Below the pieces are notes generated by a model, which saw nothing but the letters and a program-made list of their open reading frames with translations, was not told the DNA's origin and searched no databases. Shown one piece after another: positions 53,305-61,596 of a stretch of 62,201 nt of DNA (its first letter is position 1; every line of letters begins with the position of its first letter). The translations under genes and the position numbers were made by a program. Source of the stretch: DASWNP01 sp036399175. GTDB taxonomy: Bacteria; Acidobacteriota; Blastocatellia; Pyrinomonadales; Pyrinomonadaceae. The DNA lies in contig DASWNP010000034.1 in NCBI GenBank assembly GCA_036399175.1, positions 1 to 62,201 on the forward strand, given 5' to 3'.

Positions 53305-53357
53305 GAAGGGTGAAGGATGAAGCGTCGTTTACCTTGCGTGTTCATCCTTCACCCTTC
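53305..53357. repeat. Heptad-repeat hairpin, GTGAAGG type
   Basis: The left arm GAAGGGTGAAGGATGAA (53305-53321) and right arm TTCATCCTTCACCCTTC (53341-53357) are perfect complements around a 19-nt loop. The arms are 7-nt units (GTGAAGG, GTGAAGG, ATGAAGC), the same design as the other intergenic hairpins but a different sequence. It lies between two genes of the FEGE cluster. Confidence 0.85.
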
Positions 53358-53378
53358 GGTGTTGCAGAGAGTTTGCCG

Positions 53379-54518
53379 TTAGTCGCCGCCAGCGGCCGCG
53401 CGTCGCCCGTCCGTCTCTTCGCCTCTGTCCAACGGCAGTACGCGCGCCGCGCCCCGACCGCTTCGACGACGCGGCTCGACCGCGCCCGTCGTCTCGGCGC
53501 TCATCAACCATTCCTCGGCGTGCTCGGCGACTTCGAGGAGCAGCGCCTCGAACTGCGCGCGCGAGGTTTGGAGGATGTGCGGAGAGGCGAGCCAGCGAAT
53601 CACTTCGCGTCCGGCGATTGCCATGCGCTGACGCGGCGAGGTCGAGAGACGCTCGCGGAAGTAGCGCGTGAGGACTTCTTCAATCACGTCCCAGGCGTTG
53701 TCCGCCCCGTAGAGCTTGCGTATGTCTTCGGAGTTGAGGATGCGGAACGACTCTTCGAGCAGTTGCATGACCTCGACTCTCAAAACGTTGAGATGGCCGT
53801 AAGAAGAGAACTTGAGATTGTTGCGCAGGTCGAGCCCGGAGCGGCGCACGGTCGAGACGGAGCCGAACGAGGGGTCGTAGGCGCGCTCGCGGATGACATC
53901 CGAGACGCGCTTGTCTCGCCAGTAGAGCGTCACCTGATTGATGAAGGTAGTGAAGAGATGATGAAACTGCGTGTTGGCGCGCGCGCCCTGCGGCGGCCCT
54001 TCCATGCAGTAGCCGAAGGCGCGGCAGTAAGCGCCGAGCCGGTCGCGTTGCGTGAAGCGCAAGACCTGTCGGCGGTCGAACTGGTAGAGGCCGTAAGCGC
54101 CTTTGCCCGAAGAGAGACGCACCGCCCCGGCGCGGAAAAGCTCTTGCAGTTTCTGCACGACGCGGAAAACTCCGATGCGCTCGTGCTGAAAGATGTAGTA
54201 AAGGTCGGCCATCGCAATGATGCGTTCGGAGGCGACCGTCTCGTCGTAGCGCTCGACGCTGACGGGCACGCGCGCTTCGCCAAAATCGGTGGCCGCTTCG
54301 GGGCCGAGGCCGATGAGCTGCGCGAGGCCGCTGTCGGGCGGCGGCGGCTTGCGCGCCTCCTCGGCCTCGACGGCTTTGAGCATATCGTTAATCTGCTTTG
54401 TGAGCGCGTCGGCGAGCTGCGGGTTGGAAATCAGGTCGGAGCCGAGCCGCCCGGCCATCGTTTCGCGCAACGCCGCAATGCGATCATAAAGGTCTGTATA
54501 GTCTCGTTCCTTCGCCAT
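53379..54518 (-). CDS. Hypothetical protein of the FEGE cluster
   Basis: A 379-residue, mostly helical soluble protein of unknown function. No signal peptide or membrane helix is seen. The middle (about 85-190) is rich in aromatic residues (MADLYYIFQHERIGVF, RLGAYCRAFGYCMEG), and the tail (about 345-379) is Arg/Gly/Ala-rich. No catalytic motif is recognised. GGAGG lies 7 nt before the ATG at 54518. It is 72 bp downstream of the 503-residue gene and 96 bp upstream of the protease gene, with a repeat hairpin in the latter gap. A structural or scaffold role is only a guess. Confidence 0.75.
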   Translation of the reverse strand: MAKERDYTDLYDRIAALRETMAGRLGSDLISNPQLADALTKQINDMLKAVEAEEARKPPPPDSGLAQLIGLGPEAATDFGEARVPVSVERYDETVASERIIAMADLYYIFQHERIGVFRVVQKLQELFRAGAVRLSSGKGAYGLYQFDRRQVLRFTQRDRLGAYCRAFGYCMEGPPQGARANTQFHHLFTTFINQVTLYWRDKRVSDVIRERAYDPSFGSVSTVRRSGLDLRNNLKFSSYGHLNVLRVEVMQLLEESFRILNSEDIRKLYGADNAWDVIEEVLTRYFRERLSTSPRQRMAIAGREVIRWLASPHILQTSRAQFEALLLEVAEHAEEWLMSAETTGAVEPRRRSGRGAARVLPLDRGEETDGRRAAAGGD

Positions 54519-54590
54519 TGGTGCGCCTCCTCATTCTCTCTTGAAGTTCATTGGAAACCAACTGCCTGCGCCGACTGCTGCTAAGCTCTA

Positions 54591-56102
54591 CTAGACGTTC
54601 TGTTCCTGCTCGTCGAGCACTTCTTCGGCGACCTCTTCCACGTCGGCCAGATAACGGTTCAAATCGCTCAGCGCATTTCTGACGCGCGGGTGAAAAAAGC
54701 CCCTCGACAAAGAAGGCTTCGTCTTGCTCGCCTGTTCGTCCACCAGCCTGTTGAATTCATTGGTTAAATCTTCGAGCAGGCCGACCGTTGGCAGGATGGC
54801 TTCGACGCCCCAGCGCCCGCCGTCCTGTATGAGCGCGGGAGCTTCCGTCAACGCGAAGCTTGAGACCCAGGAGAGCAGCTCTTCGACCGACATCCCCCGG
54901 CCGCCCGAAAGCTCGACGAGCGTCGCCAGCCGCTCCGCCTCTCCGAGATAGACCGAATCCATCGCGGCGTAGACTTCATCGACCGATTCGCCCACCACCG
55001 AGAACAGACGCGAGAGCATGACGAGCCCAGTCCCCAGGTCTCTCCCGTGTGAGAAGCCCTTGTAGTTCGTCCAACTGGTGGCGACCGAAGTGATAAAGTC
55101 GCGCAGGGCGATGAAGCTCGTCAGATTGGCTTCCTCTTCGGGCGTGATGACGCGGCGGCGCGTGATGAGGGCGCGGTTGGTGTTCCTGCTGATTCTGGGG
55201 TTGCCGCTCGTGTCCGTCTCGACGATGCCGAGCAGTATGCCGAGACGCGTCAGGTGTCCGCCGCGCCGGCCGTCGATGCGCCACTGTCGCGTGTCGTCGA
55301 GAATACTGTTGATAAGCTCGTCGGCTCTGGCGGCACGCGCCCCGCCTTCGCGTCCAAGCTCGTTGATAAACTCCGTCCAGGTCGTACGCAGAATGGCCGA
55401 GGCGGCTTCAACCTCCTGCTCATCGACGGAAGTGAGCGGGAAGAGATTATCGAGGAGCGGGAGCGAGTTGTCGTAGGCGCTTCTGGCGAAGGAGACGAGG
55501 CTGGCCTGTGCGCCGGTGACGCCGCCGCCGAGGTCTGTCTGCCCGATGAAGGAGCGCGGCGTCCACTCATACTCCCTGCGCCCGCCCGTCGTCTCCTTGT
55601 AGGTGAAAGACATCTTCAGCGCGGCCATGAAAGATTTCTGGTCGCCCGCTTTCGGCAGCCTGCCGAGGACGCTCTGGAGAGCCGATTCGACCGTGCGCTG
55701 GAGAGAAGGCTGACCGCCGCCGCCGCTCGCGCCGCCGCCCGCGAGAGGCGTTTGCATGGAAGGCGTCAGACCGGAACTGGCCGCCGGATAGGAAGAGATA
55801 TTCTGAAGCTCGTTCAGAATACTTTTGGAAGCGAGACTGAGGCGGCTCGTCGTCGGCGCGGGGGCAGGGGGCGTCGTAGCAGGTTTGGTGGTGGTGGTTG
55901 CCTGCCCGCCCGTTCCCGTCTGAGTCGTTCCCGTCGTGGTCGCGGGCGCGTCGCCGGCCTCGTCGGACGCCCCGGCGTCCGAAAAAGCAGCCGCTTGAAA
56001 TTCCACGTGTGCTTCGCGCGTCACCGTCGGCTCTTCTCTCTCGACGCGGTCTCTCGATTCATCCTGACGATTGCGCCCTCGCCCTTTATCTCTGCTGCTC
56101 AT
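54591..56102 (-). CDS. Hypothetical protein of the FEGE cluster with Thr/Pro-rich N-terminus
   Basis: 503 residues. The first 40 are highly charged (SSRDKGRGRNRQDESRDRVE), then a Thr/Gly/Pro-rich linker (about 50-85), then a long helical domain (about 90-485) and an acidic C-terminus (VEEVAEEVLDEQEQ). No signal peptide, membrane helix or known motif is visible. GAGGAGG lies 7 nt before the ATG at 56102, which rules out the longer open frame. Its size and helical character match the 379-residue neighbour, but I cannot show common ancestry by eye. Confidence 0.75.
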   Translation of the reverse strand: MSSRDKGRGRNRQDESRDRVEREEPTVTREAHVEFQAAAFSDAGASDEAGDAPATTTGTTQTGTGGQATTTTKPATTPPAPAPTTSRLSLASKSILNELQNISSYPAASSGLTPSMQTPLAGGGASGGGGQPSLQRTVESALQSVLGRLPKAGDQKSFMAALKMSFTYKETTGGRREYEWTPRSFIGQTDLGGGVTGAQASLVSFARSAYDNSLPLLDNLFPLTSVDEQEVEAASAILRTTWTEFINELGREGGARAARADELINSILDDTRQWRIDGRRGGHLTRLGILLGIVETDTSGNPRISRNTNRALITRRRVITPEEEANLTSFIALRDFITSVATSWTNYKGFSHGRDLGTGLVMLSRLFSVVGESVDEVYAAMDSVYLGEAERLATLVELSGGRGMSVEELLSWVSSFALTEAPALIQDGGRWGVEAILPTVGLLEDLTNEFNRLVDEQASKTKPSLSRGFFHPRVRNALSDLNRYLADVEEVAEEVLDEQEQNV

Positions 56103-56222
56103 GTTGGCCTCCTCTTTCGTTTGCAACGCTCGGCTCGGATAAACTCTCGCTGCGCCCACGCTCGCACCGGTGCTCTGCCGCAACCTCCGGCGCGCTGACT
56201 CGACACCGAATTGGGCGACTAT

Positions 56223-56786
56223 TCATGGAATACCTTCCAGCGTTGGCTCTTGACTGGTGGGGACGGTGACTTGCTGGCCGATGTTTGTGGATTGGACGGA
56301 GACGGAGGTCATTCCAACCCTTTCGGCTATTTCCTGCCAGCAGCGGAACAGCGCGTGGCTCGTATCATACAGTTGCTGCTGGCAGCCTTCAAGCGATTGC
56401 CTGACGCTCGTCGTCCAGCCGCGCCACTCGCCGCGCCGTTCCTGTCCCAGCCGCATCAGCTCCGCGATTCGCTCGTATGCGACGAGGTCGAACGAGAAGC
56501 GATAGTTGATTCGATTGAACTGCTCCTGACAAAAGACCAGAGCCTGGCGCGCGCGGTTCGCGTCGAACGCTTTATCGCCTTTGAGGACGGCGGCGGGCTC
56601 GATTGATTGCAGAGCCTCTTCGAGCCAGCCGAGCGCGTCTTCTGTCGCATCGCCGAAGGCGTCGAGCAGCATCACGCTTGAGCCTTCGGGTCTGTCCTCT
56701 TCGATGGTCACGCGCAAAGACACGAGCGCTTCCCGTAGTCTTTGCAGATGCGCGTAGAGGCTCTGGATTTCAGTTCTCAGAGACAC
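56223..56786 (-). CDS. Hypothetical helical protein of the FEGE cluster
   Basis: A 187-residue protein, mostly amphipathic helix (SLRTEIQSLYAHLQRLREAL; CQEQFNRINYRFSFDLVAYE), with a Ser/Thr/Val-rich C-terminus. It has no recognised domain and could be a coiled-coil partner or chaperone. It starts with GTG at 56786, 6 bp after the stop of the metalloprotease-like gene, and its ribosome-binding site (GGAGA) lies within that gene's last codons. The two are therefore almost certainly translated together. Confidence 0.75.
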   Translation of the reverse strand: MSLRTEIQSLYAHLQRLREALVSLRVTIEEDRPEGSSVMLLDAFGDATEDALGWLEEALQSIEPAAVLKGDKAFDANRARQALVFCQEQFNRINYRFSFDLVAYERIAELMRLGQERRGEWRGWTTSVRQSLEGCQQQLYDTSHALFRCWQEIAERVGMTSVSVQSTNIGQQVTVPTSQEPTLEGIP

Positions 56787-56792
56787 CGCCGT

Positions 56793-58160
56793 TTATCTCC
56801 TCGCCAGCTCTTTGTAGAAATTGTTCTTTATCACTTCGGGACGCGCGAGCCTCTGGTCGAAGGCGACGCGCGACGCGCCAATCAGGTAACGCTCGGGGAT
56901 GATGCCGGGGTCTGTGCCCGCCGCGAGACGCCGCGCCGCCTCTTCAATCATCAACTGTTCCTTCTGCCCGAACCGTATGACCTCGGCCAGACTCTTGTTG
57001 CCGAGCGTCGCATAGGGTTGATAGCAGATGGTATCGACGACGAGACGATTGGCCTCGTCGAAGGTTTCGAGCACGGCGCGCGGAATCGTGCCCGCCGTAG
57101 GATTCGGATAGCAGCGCGCCCATGCGCGGCGCGCCTGATCGGCCTTTTCGGGAAAGCCCATCCGGCGCAGAAGCTCGAAGCTGATGAAGGCGCGCAGGTA
57201 GGGCGTCGGGTGCGGGCCGCGCCCGCTGTAGGTCAGCACCGTGCGCGGCGAGCGCCCGATGACATCCATCAGCGAAGCGACCACCGCCGGGCCGCCCATC
57301 AAAAGCCCGCTCATGTCCGCGAACGTCTCTCGATTCCAGCGCATCCAGACCTGCGCGACCTCCCGACCCATCCCCGCCTTCAGAATTCGATTGCCGATGC
57401 TGCGCGGGATAATTTCGGCGAGGCCGAGGTCGTTCTGCGTGTTGTGGCTGACCTCGTGCAGAATCGCGCCGAGCGTCCAGGGATTGACGAGACGATGATA
57501 GGGCAACTGAATCAACGGAAACGGATTGAGCTGCCGCCCCAACCGGCGAAGCGGAATGCCGCGCCTGTAGGTGGCGGGCGAAAAGCCCGTCCGCATGTAG
57601 GAGAAGGGCGGCGGCGCTGGCAAAGACTTGGCGACGCCGATGTTCGTAAAGCATTTTTGATAACAGTCGAGCGCGATGCGGTCGCAGCTCACGAGCCAGT
57701 CGGCGAACTGGGATTGTCTCTGTCCGAACAGCTCGAAGTAGAAATCCCAAATCTGTTCGACGGCTCGCACCCAATCGTGCGCGCGTTCCTTGTAGGTGAC
57801 GACGGCCTGAAGATTGCGCGTCGAAGATTGCGCCTGCGCCGCCCTGACGGCCTGCCGCGCGCGGTCGGCCTTCTTGAGAAGTCCGGCGCGCAACTGCGCC
57901 ATCAGCTTGTTGACCGCCTGAATGTGCCCCTCGGTCGGCGCAGATGCGCCCGTGCCGAACTCTCTTTGATGGAACGGCCTGAGCGCGGCGGCGTGGCGCA
58001 TCACGTTGATAGCCTGCCCTCGCAGCCAGGGGAGCAGCACGGGAATCGAGTGCGTGCGCGGGTCGCCCCTCAGCACGCGCCTGCCCTGGCTGCGACCGCT
58101 CCGCCCCTGTTGAACGGGGTCGGCGCACGACGTTCCGCGTTGTTCTAAACTGGCTGACAT
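56793..58160 (-). CDS. HExxH metalloprotease-like protein (FEGE cluster)
   Basis: A 455-residue protein without a signal peptide. The N-terminal 230 residues are helical and basic. The core AILHEVSHNTQNDLG places HEVSH at 235-239, and RWNRETFADMSGLL 38-45 residues on supplies a candidate third zinc ligand (E278 or D282), the spacing expected of a gluzincin-like zinc peptidase. It does not resemble the other cluster protease around its motif. ATG 58160 is used; a TTG 12 bases up is possible. It is translationally coupled to the 187-residue protein. Natural substrates could include the repeat proteins of the cluster (inference). Confidence 0.78.
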   Translation of the reverse strand: MSASLEQRGTSCADPVQQGRSGRSQGRRVLRGDPRTHSIPVLLPWLRGQAINVMRHAAALRPFHQREFGTGASAPTEGHIQAVNKLMAQLRAGLLKKADRARQAVRAAQAQSSTRNLQAVVTYKERAHDWVRAVEQIWDFYFELFGQRQSQFADWLVSCDRIALDCYQKCFTNIGVAKSLPAPPPFSYMRTGFSPATYRRGIPLRRLGRQLNPFPLIQLPYHRLVNPWTLGAILHEVSHNTQNDLGLAEIIPRSIGNRILKAGMGREVAQVWMRWNRETFADMSGLLMGGPAVVASLMDVIGRSPRTVLTYSGRGPHPTPYLRAFISFELLRRMGFPEKADQARRAWARCYPNPTAGTIPRAVLETFDEANRLVVDTICYQPYATLGNKSLAEVIRFGQKEQLMIEEAARRLAAGTDPGIIPERYLIGASRVAFDQRLARPEVIKNNFYKELARR

Positions 58161-58280
58161 CTGTTTCACCAACCCTGCAAGGTTTCAAACGCGACGCTCA
58201 AACGTGGCTCGCCTCTGCGACCGGAGACGCCCTTAAGCGTGTGCGACTCGTTCAGCGCCGCCCCTTCAGCACCGCTCGCT

Positions 58281-59297
58281 TTAGCGACAGCAACCCGCGC
58301 AGCGTCCGCTCTGTGCGCCGCCGCCTCTGCGCGCGCCCGCTGTCTGGCTCGGAGACTGGGGTCGAGGCCGCACGCCGGAAGAGGGCGTCGGGCTTGGCCT
58401 GCTGTGTGCGCCTCTCGCGCCGCTCGTCGGGCTACCGGGAACAGCGCCGGTGCGCGGCTGCGTGTGGCGCGGCGCGGGCGGGCGATTGATGGGCGCGGTC
58501 GGCTTCGGAGCTTGCCGGTGATGCGCGCGGTCGAGCGCCTGATTCTGCCTGTAAGCATTGACGGCCTGCTGCGGCGAGCCGATAACGTTGGCGGTTTGTT
58601 GAGCCAGAGTCCTGACGGCGCTCTGCACGGTGACGGGCTGGCCGTTCGCCACCTGTCGCGCGATTGAGCCGACGGTGTTCTTGGCGATGGTCGGAAGCGT
58701 GCGGACGAGCTGCTGCGTGGCCGGGCTGTTCATCAGCGTGCGTGCGGCGTTGGCGACGCCGTTGATAAGCTGCGGCGCGGCGCGCATGACCATCGGGGCG
58801 ACGCGCGGGATGAGCTGCGCGGCGAGCGGGATGAGCGCGCCGAGGAAAGCCTCCGCTTCCTCTTCGCTCTCGGCGCTGGCCGCCGCGTTGCCCAGGTGCG
58901 CCATCAGGGCTTCGGTCTCAAGGCGTCTCTGCGGATTCGAGAACGACTCGAACTCACCCTCGAACTCGAATTCGCCCTCACCTTCAAACTCGAACTCGAA
59001 TTCGCCCTCGAACTCGGCCTGCGGCAGCATTCCGCCGACGACGTTTCCGACCAATCCTCCGAGCCCTCCGCTACGGCTGAGACCGCCCATCGCCGCGCGT
59101 GCAGCTTGCAAGCCGACGCTTCTCAAGGCCGGATTTCTGGCGACGCGCCGCGCGAGGCTGGCGATACGCCCGAAGAACTCTTCGCCCTCCATCTCGGCCT
59201 CGAACTCGCCTTCGTACTCGCCTTCCAGCTCGCCCTCAAACTCGAACTCGCCTTCACCCTCAAACTCGTATTCGTATTCATACATCGGCGTACTCAT
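58281..59297 (-). CDS. FEGE-repeat protein B
   Basis: 338 residues: an acidic/aromatic repeat tract (6-42, FEGEGEFEFEGE-like), a Gly/Ala-rich amphipathic segment (43-92, with GRIASLARRVARN and GGLGGLVGNVVGGML), a second repeat tract (95-119), a helical conserved domain (about 125-250: EALMAHLGNAA ... VRTLPTIAKNT ... AQQTANVIGSP) and a Pro/Arg/Ser-rich tail ending CAGCCR. No signal peptide. GAGGAG precedes the ATG. It is a clear paralogue of the adjacent protein A in domain order and in the helical domain. Function unknown; aggregation, coating or membrane-active roles are conceivable. Confidence 0.82.
   Translation of the reverse strand: MSTPMYEYEYEFEGEGEFEFEGELEGEYEGEFEAEMEGEEFFGRIASLARRVARNPALRSVGLQAARAAMGGLSRSGGLGGLVGNVVGGMLPQAEFEGEFEFEFEGEGEFEFEGEFESFSNPQRRLETEALMAHLGNAAASAESEEEAEAFLGALIPLAAQLIPRVAPMVMRAAPQLINGVANAARTLMNSPATQQLVRTLPTIAKNTVGSIARQVANGQPVTVQSAVRTLAQQTANVIGSPQQAVNAYRQNQALDRAHHRQAPKPTAPINRPPAPRHTQPRTGAVPGSPTSGARGAHSRPSPTPSSGVRPRPQSPSQTAGARRGGGAQSGRCAGCCR
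58930..59285. repeat. Short-period coding repeats (CTCGAA/TTCGCC units) in FEGE gene B
   Basis: Two tracts (about 58940-59015 and 59172-59280) of CTCGAACTCGAATTCGCC-like 6-bp-period repeats on the plus strand, encoding the Phe-Glu-Gly-Glu tracts. Such DNA is prone to slippage, so tract length may vary between strains. Confidence 0.8.
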
Positions 59298-59481
59298 GGT
59301 CGCTTCTCCTCTTTTGCCGTTACTCCTGAAGACTGTAAGAATCGCGCCGCTTTATCCTCGCGTGCCTCGCGCGGCCTTGCCGTAGCCTTGAGCGGATAAC
59401 CCCTCGCTGCGGGAGGCGAAAGCGCCGCCGCAAGCTCGCACCGTGCGCTTCCCCTTTGGGCTCGTTCGTCGTGTCGAAGCT

Positions 59482-60459
59482 TCAGCCCATGTTCGGCCTG
59501 CGCGGGCGCTGGCCGGGGCGCGGGCGACGATTGCCGTTCGAGCTGCCCGAGCGTGAGCTGCGCTGAGCGGTGCGCGCGGCTTGCGCATTGCGCCGCAGCA
59601 CCTCGGCGCAGTTGTGCGGACGGGTCAGGACGTTGCGGGTCTGCGCGGCCATCACGCGGGCGGCGTCGCGGCGGGTGACGCGGCGACCGGAGGCGGCGCG
59701 GCGTCGGAGCGTTTTGGCGGTGCGCCGGACGATGGTCGGGACGGTGCGAACTGCCGGGCGGGTCGTGCGGTTGCGACGCAGGATGCGCGTCAGCACGGCA
59801 GCGCCGCGCACGAGGCTCGGCAGCACCCGGCGAAGCTCCGCGCGGTCTCTGGCCGAGAGCGACATCAGCGTCGCCGCGCCGGTCATGGCTTCGGCTTCGG
59901 CTTCCGTTCTCGCATTTGAAGCGACGGCGGCCATCAACTCTCCGAGCGCTTCGCTCTGGCGTGTGCCGCCCGCGCTCTCAAACTCGCCTTCCCCCTCGTA
60001 TTCGCCTTCGTACTCGCCTTCGCCTTCGTACTCAAACTCGGATTCGCCTTCGCCCTCGAACTCACCTTCGCCGAGAGCCTGCGTGGCGACGCGGCCGAGC
60101 ACGCCTCCCAGGGGGCCGCCGACGGCGGTGGCGACCATCGGCGCGGCGACGCGGGCGACCTGTCTCAAAACGGGCGCGGCGCGCTGCGCGAAGCTGCGAA
60201 TCCCTCGACCGATTCTCCGAAGGAACTCTTCGCCTTCGTACTCGCCTTCGTACTCGCCTTCGCCTTCGCCCTCGAATTCAAACTCGCCCTCACCTTCAAA
60301 CTCGTATTCGCCCTCCCCCTCGAATTCGCCCTCACCTTCAAACTCGAATTCGTATTCGCCCTCGCCCTCGAATTCGCCTTCGCCCTCGAATTCAAACTCG
60401 AACTCGCCCTCGCCCTCGAACTCGTAAGCCGCCGGGGTTCCGTATCCGCCTCTAGACAT
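59482..60459 (-). CDS. FEGE-repeat protein A
   Basis: 325 residues and the first gene of the cluster. A long repeat tract (12-79) built of FEGEGE/YEFEGE units, a basic Ala/Gly-rich amphipathic segment (80-129, RRIGRGIRSFAQRAAPVLRQ), a second tract (131-162), the helical domain shared with protein B (about 168-290: SEALGELMAAVA ... VRTVPTIVRRTAKTL ... AAQTRNVLTRP) and an Arg/Pro/Gly-rich tail. The tracts are strongly acidic and the C-terminal half strongly basic. AAGGAG lies 8 nt before the ATG at 60459. There is no signal peptide, so secretion, if any, would need a dedicated route. Confidence 0.82.
   Translation of the reverse strand: MSRGGYGTPAAYEFEGEGEFEFEFEGEGEFEGEGEYEFEFEGEGEFEGEGEYEFEGEGEFEFEGEGEGEYEGEYEGEEFLRRIGRGIRSFAQRAAPVLRQVARVAAPMVATAVGGPLGGVLGRVATQALGEGEFEGEGESEFEYEGEGEYEGEYEGEGEFESAGGTRQSEALGELMAAVASNARTEAEAEAMTGAATLMSLSARDRAELRRVLPSLVRGAAVLTRILRRNRTTRPAVRTVPTIVRRTAKTLRRRAASGRRVTRRDAARVMAAQTRNVLTRPHNCAEVLRRNAQAARTAQRSSRSGSSNGNRRPRPGQRPRRPNMG
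59975..60425. repeat. Short-period coding repeats in FEGE gene A
   Basis: Tracts at about 59975-60067 and 60226-60425 consist of CTCGCCTTCGCCCTCGAATT-like 6-bp-period units on the plus strand. They keep the frame and alternate Phe/Tyr and Gly codons between Glu codons. Confidence 0.8.
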
Positions 60460-60850
60460 GATGATTTCTCCTTTCAAAATCGGTAACGGCGCGGCTACGA
60501 TAGGCTCTCCGTGCGCGCCTTCGATAGTCGCATCTTTCAGGGAGACAGAATCGAGTTACTGCAAACGCGCGTCGCGCGATTGTGCGACAGGCGCTCGGCG
60601 GGAGTTTCCCTGTATGATGCCCGCTCATTTTCGGGAAGGATTTCGGTTCTCCGGCCGAGCGCGCGCCGTAGGAATTTTTCCGACGAAGAAAGAACCGGCG
60701 GGAAACCCTGAAGGTCGAAGCAAAAAACTCCCGACTCTGCGGTCAACGAAAGCGACCCGATATCCTCTAATTTCTCTTCGCGTCGTCCAAAATTCTCACA
60801 AGGGGTCAAAAATCTCTGCGCGGCTGTCTTTGTCTCAGGAGGCAAGCGAT
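60460..60850. other. Divergent promoter region of the FEGE cluster and LuxR regulator
   Basis: 391 bp between the divergent genes. The LuxR frame is open through most of it, but an AGGAGG site decides the start at 60851, so this is read as untranslated. A TATGAT hexamer at 60613-60618 could be a -10 box, although no -35 at proper spacing is seen. Regulation of the cluster by the adjacent LuxR protein would be expected to act here. Confidence 0.45.
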
Positions 60851-61324
60851 ATGGGCTCCCCTCTTCTCACGAAAAGACCGGAAGAATCCTTCGACACAAA
60901 ATCGAGCGGCGATAAGACTGAGGCGCTCGTTCAGAAACTCGTCAGGCAGGTGAGAAGCAGCCTCGAAGCCTCGCCCCTGACGGACGCCGACCCCCAGAAC
61001 GCTCAGGACGTGATACTCGACATGGAGGTGGACGGCGTGCGCTGCCTGCTCGTGCGATTGATGCCGAAGTCGGCTCGCCCGCAGGTCTTTTTGAGCCCGC
61101 GCGAGCAGGAGATAGCCCGCATGGTGGCCGAAGGTTATCCGAACAAGACCATCGCCGCCGTGCTCGACATCAGCTCTTGGACGGTCGGCACACACCTGCG
61201 GCGCGTCTTCGCCAAGCTCGGCGTCGGCTCGCGCGCCGCGATGGTGGCGCGCCTGCTCGAAGAGGGCTTGATGAACAATCAGCAGCTTCGCCACGCCGAA
61301 CTCGACGCCCTCTGGCGCAAGTAA
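60851..61324 (+). CDS. Short LuxR-type transcriptional regulator
   Basis: A 157-residue regulator. The C-terminal GerE/LuxR helix-turn-helix (about 80-140) reads LSPREQEIARMVAEGYPNKT and VGTHLRRVFAKLGVGSR. The N-terminal 80 residues are too short for a receiver or autoinducer domain; the segment VDGVRCLLVRLMP suggests a small beta-rich sensor or dimerisation unit. AGGAGG lies 8 nt before the ATG. Being divergent from the FEGE cluster, it is the best candidate for its regulator. Confidence 0.88.
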   Translation: MGSPLLTKRPEESFDTKSSGDKTEALVQKLVRQVRSSLEASPLTDADPQNAQDVILDMEVDGVRCLLVRLMPKSARPQVFLSPREQEIARMVAEGYPNKTIAAVLDISSWTVGTHLRRVFAKLGVGSRAAMVARLLEEGLMNNQQLRHAELDALWRK

Positions 61325-61596
61325 ACGCGCCGCCCGAAATTCTCGCCCCCAATCTTCAAAAGCGCTCCCAATTCGCCTGAAAAATTCGCCCGTCCAAAAA
61401 AACTACGCCCTTTCCACGCGCGCGCCCGACTCCGCCTGCGGCTTCCGCTTCCATAAGCCGTTCGCCGCTCCCGCCCTCGAAGAGCGTTCATACAACCCTT
61501 TTAACCCCGATTCATCTAAATTGATGTCTTTGCGGCTCGAAGCTGAATAGTCTTGTCTTCGGGCTTCGCAAAGCTTTCGAGCAAGCAGGGAGAGTT

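Noticed and set aside
47810..60459. Contractile injection or phage-tail cluster
   Set aside because: A small LysM protein is present, but no sheath, tube, baseplate, spike or AAA gene of such systems could be found.
58281..60477. Plus-strand Ser/Pro-rich proteins opposite the FEGE genes
   Set aside because: They are the antisense reading of the Glu/Gly/Phe repeats and lack starts with ribosome-binding sites.
60460..60850. N-terminal extension of the LuxR regulator (open frame to 60458)
   Set aside because: AGGAGG stands 8 nt before the ATG at 60851, and the upstream translation is compositionally odd.
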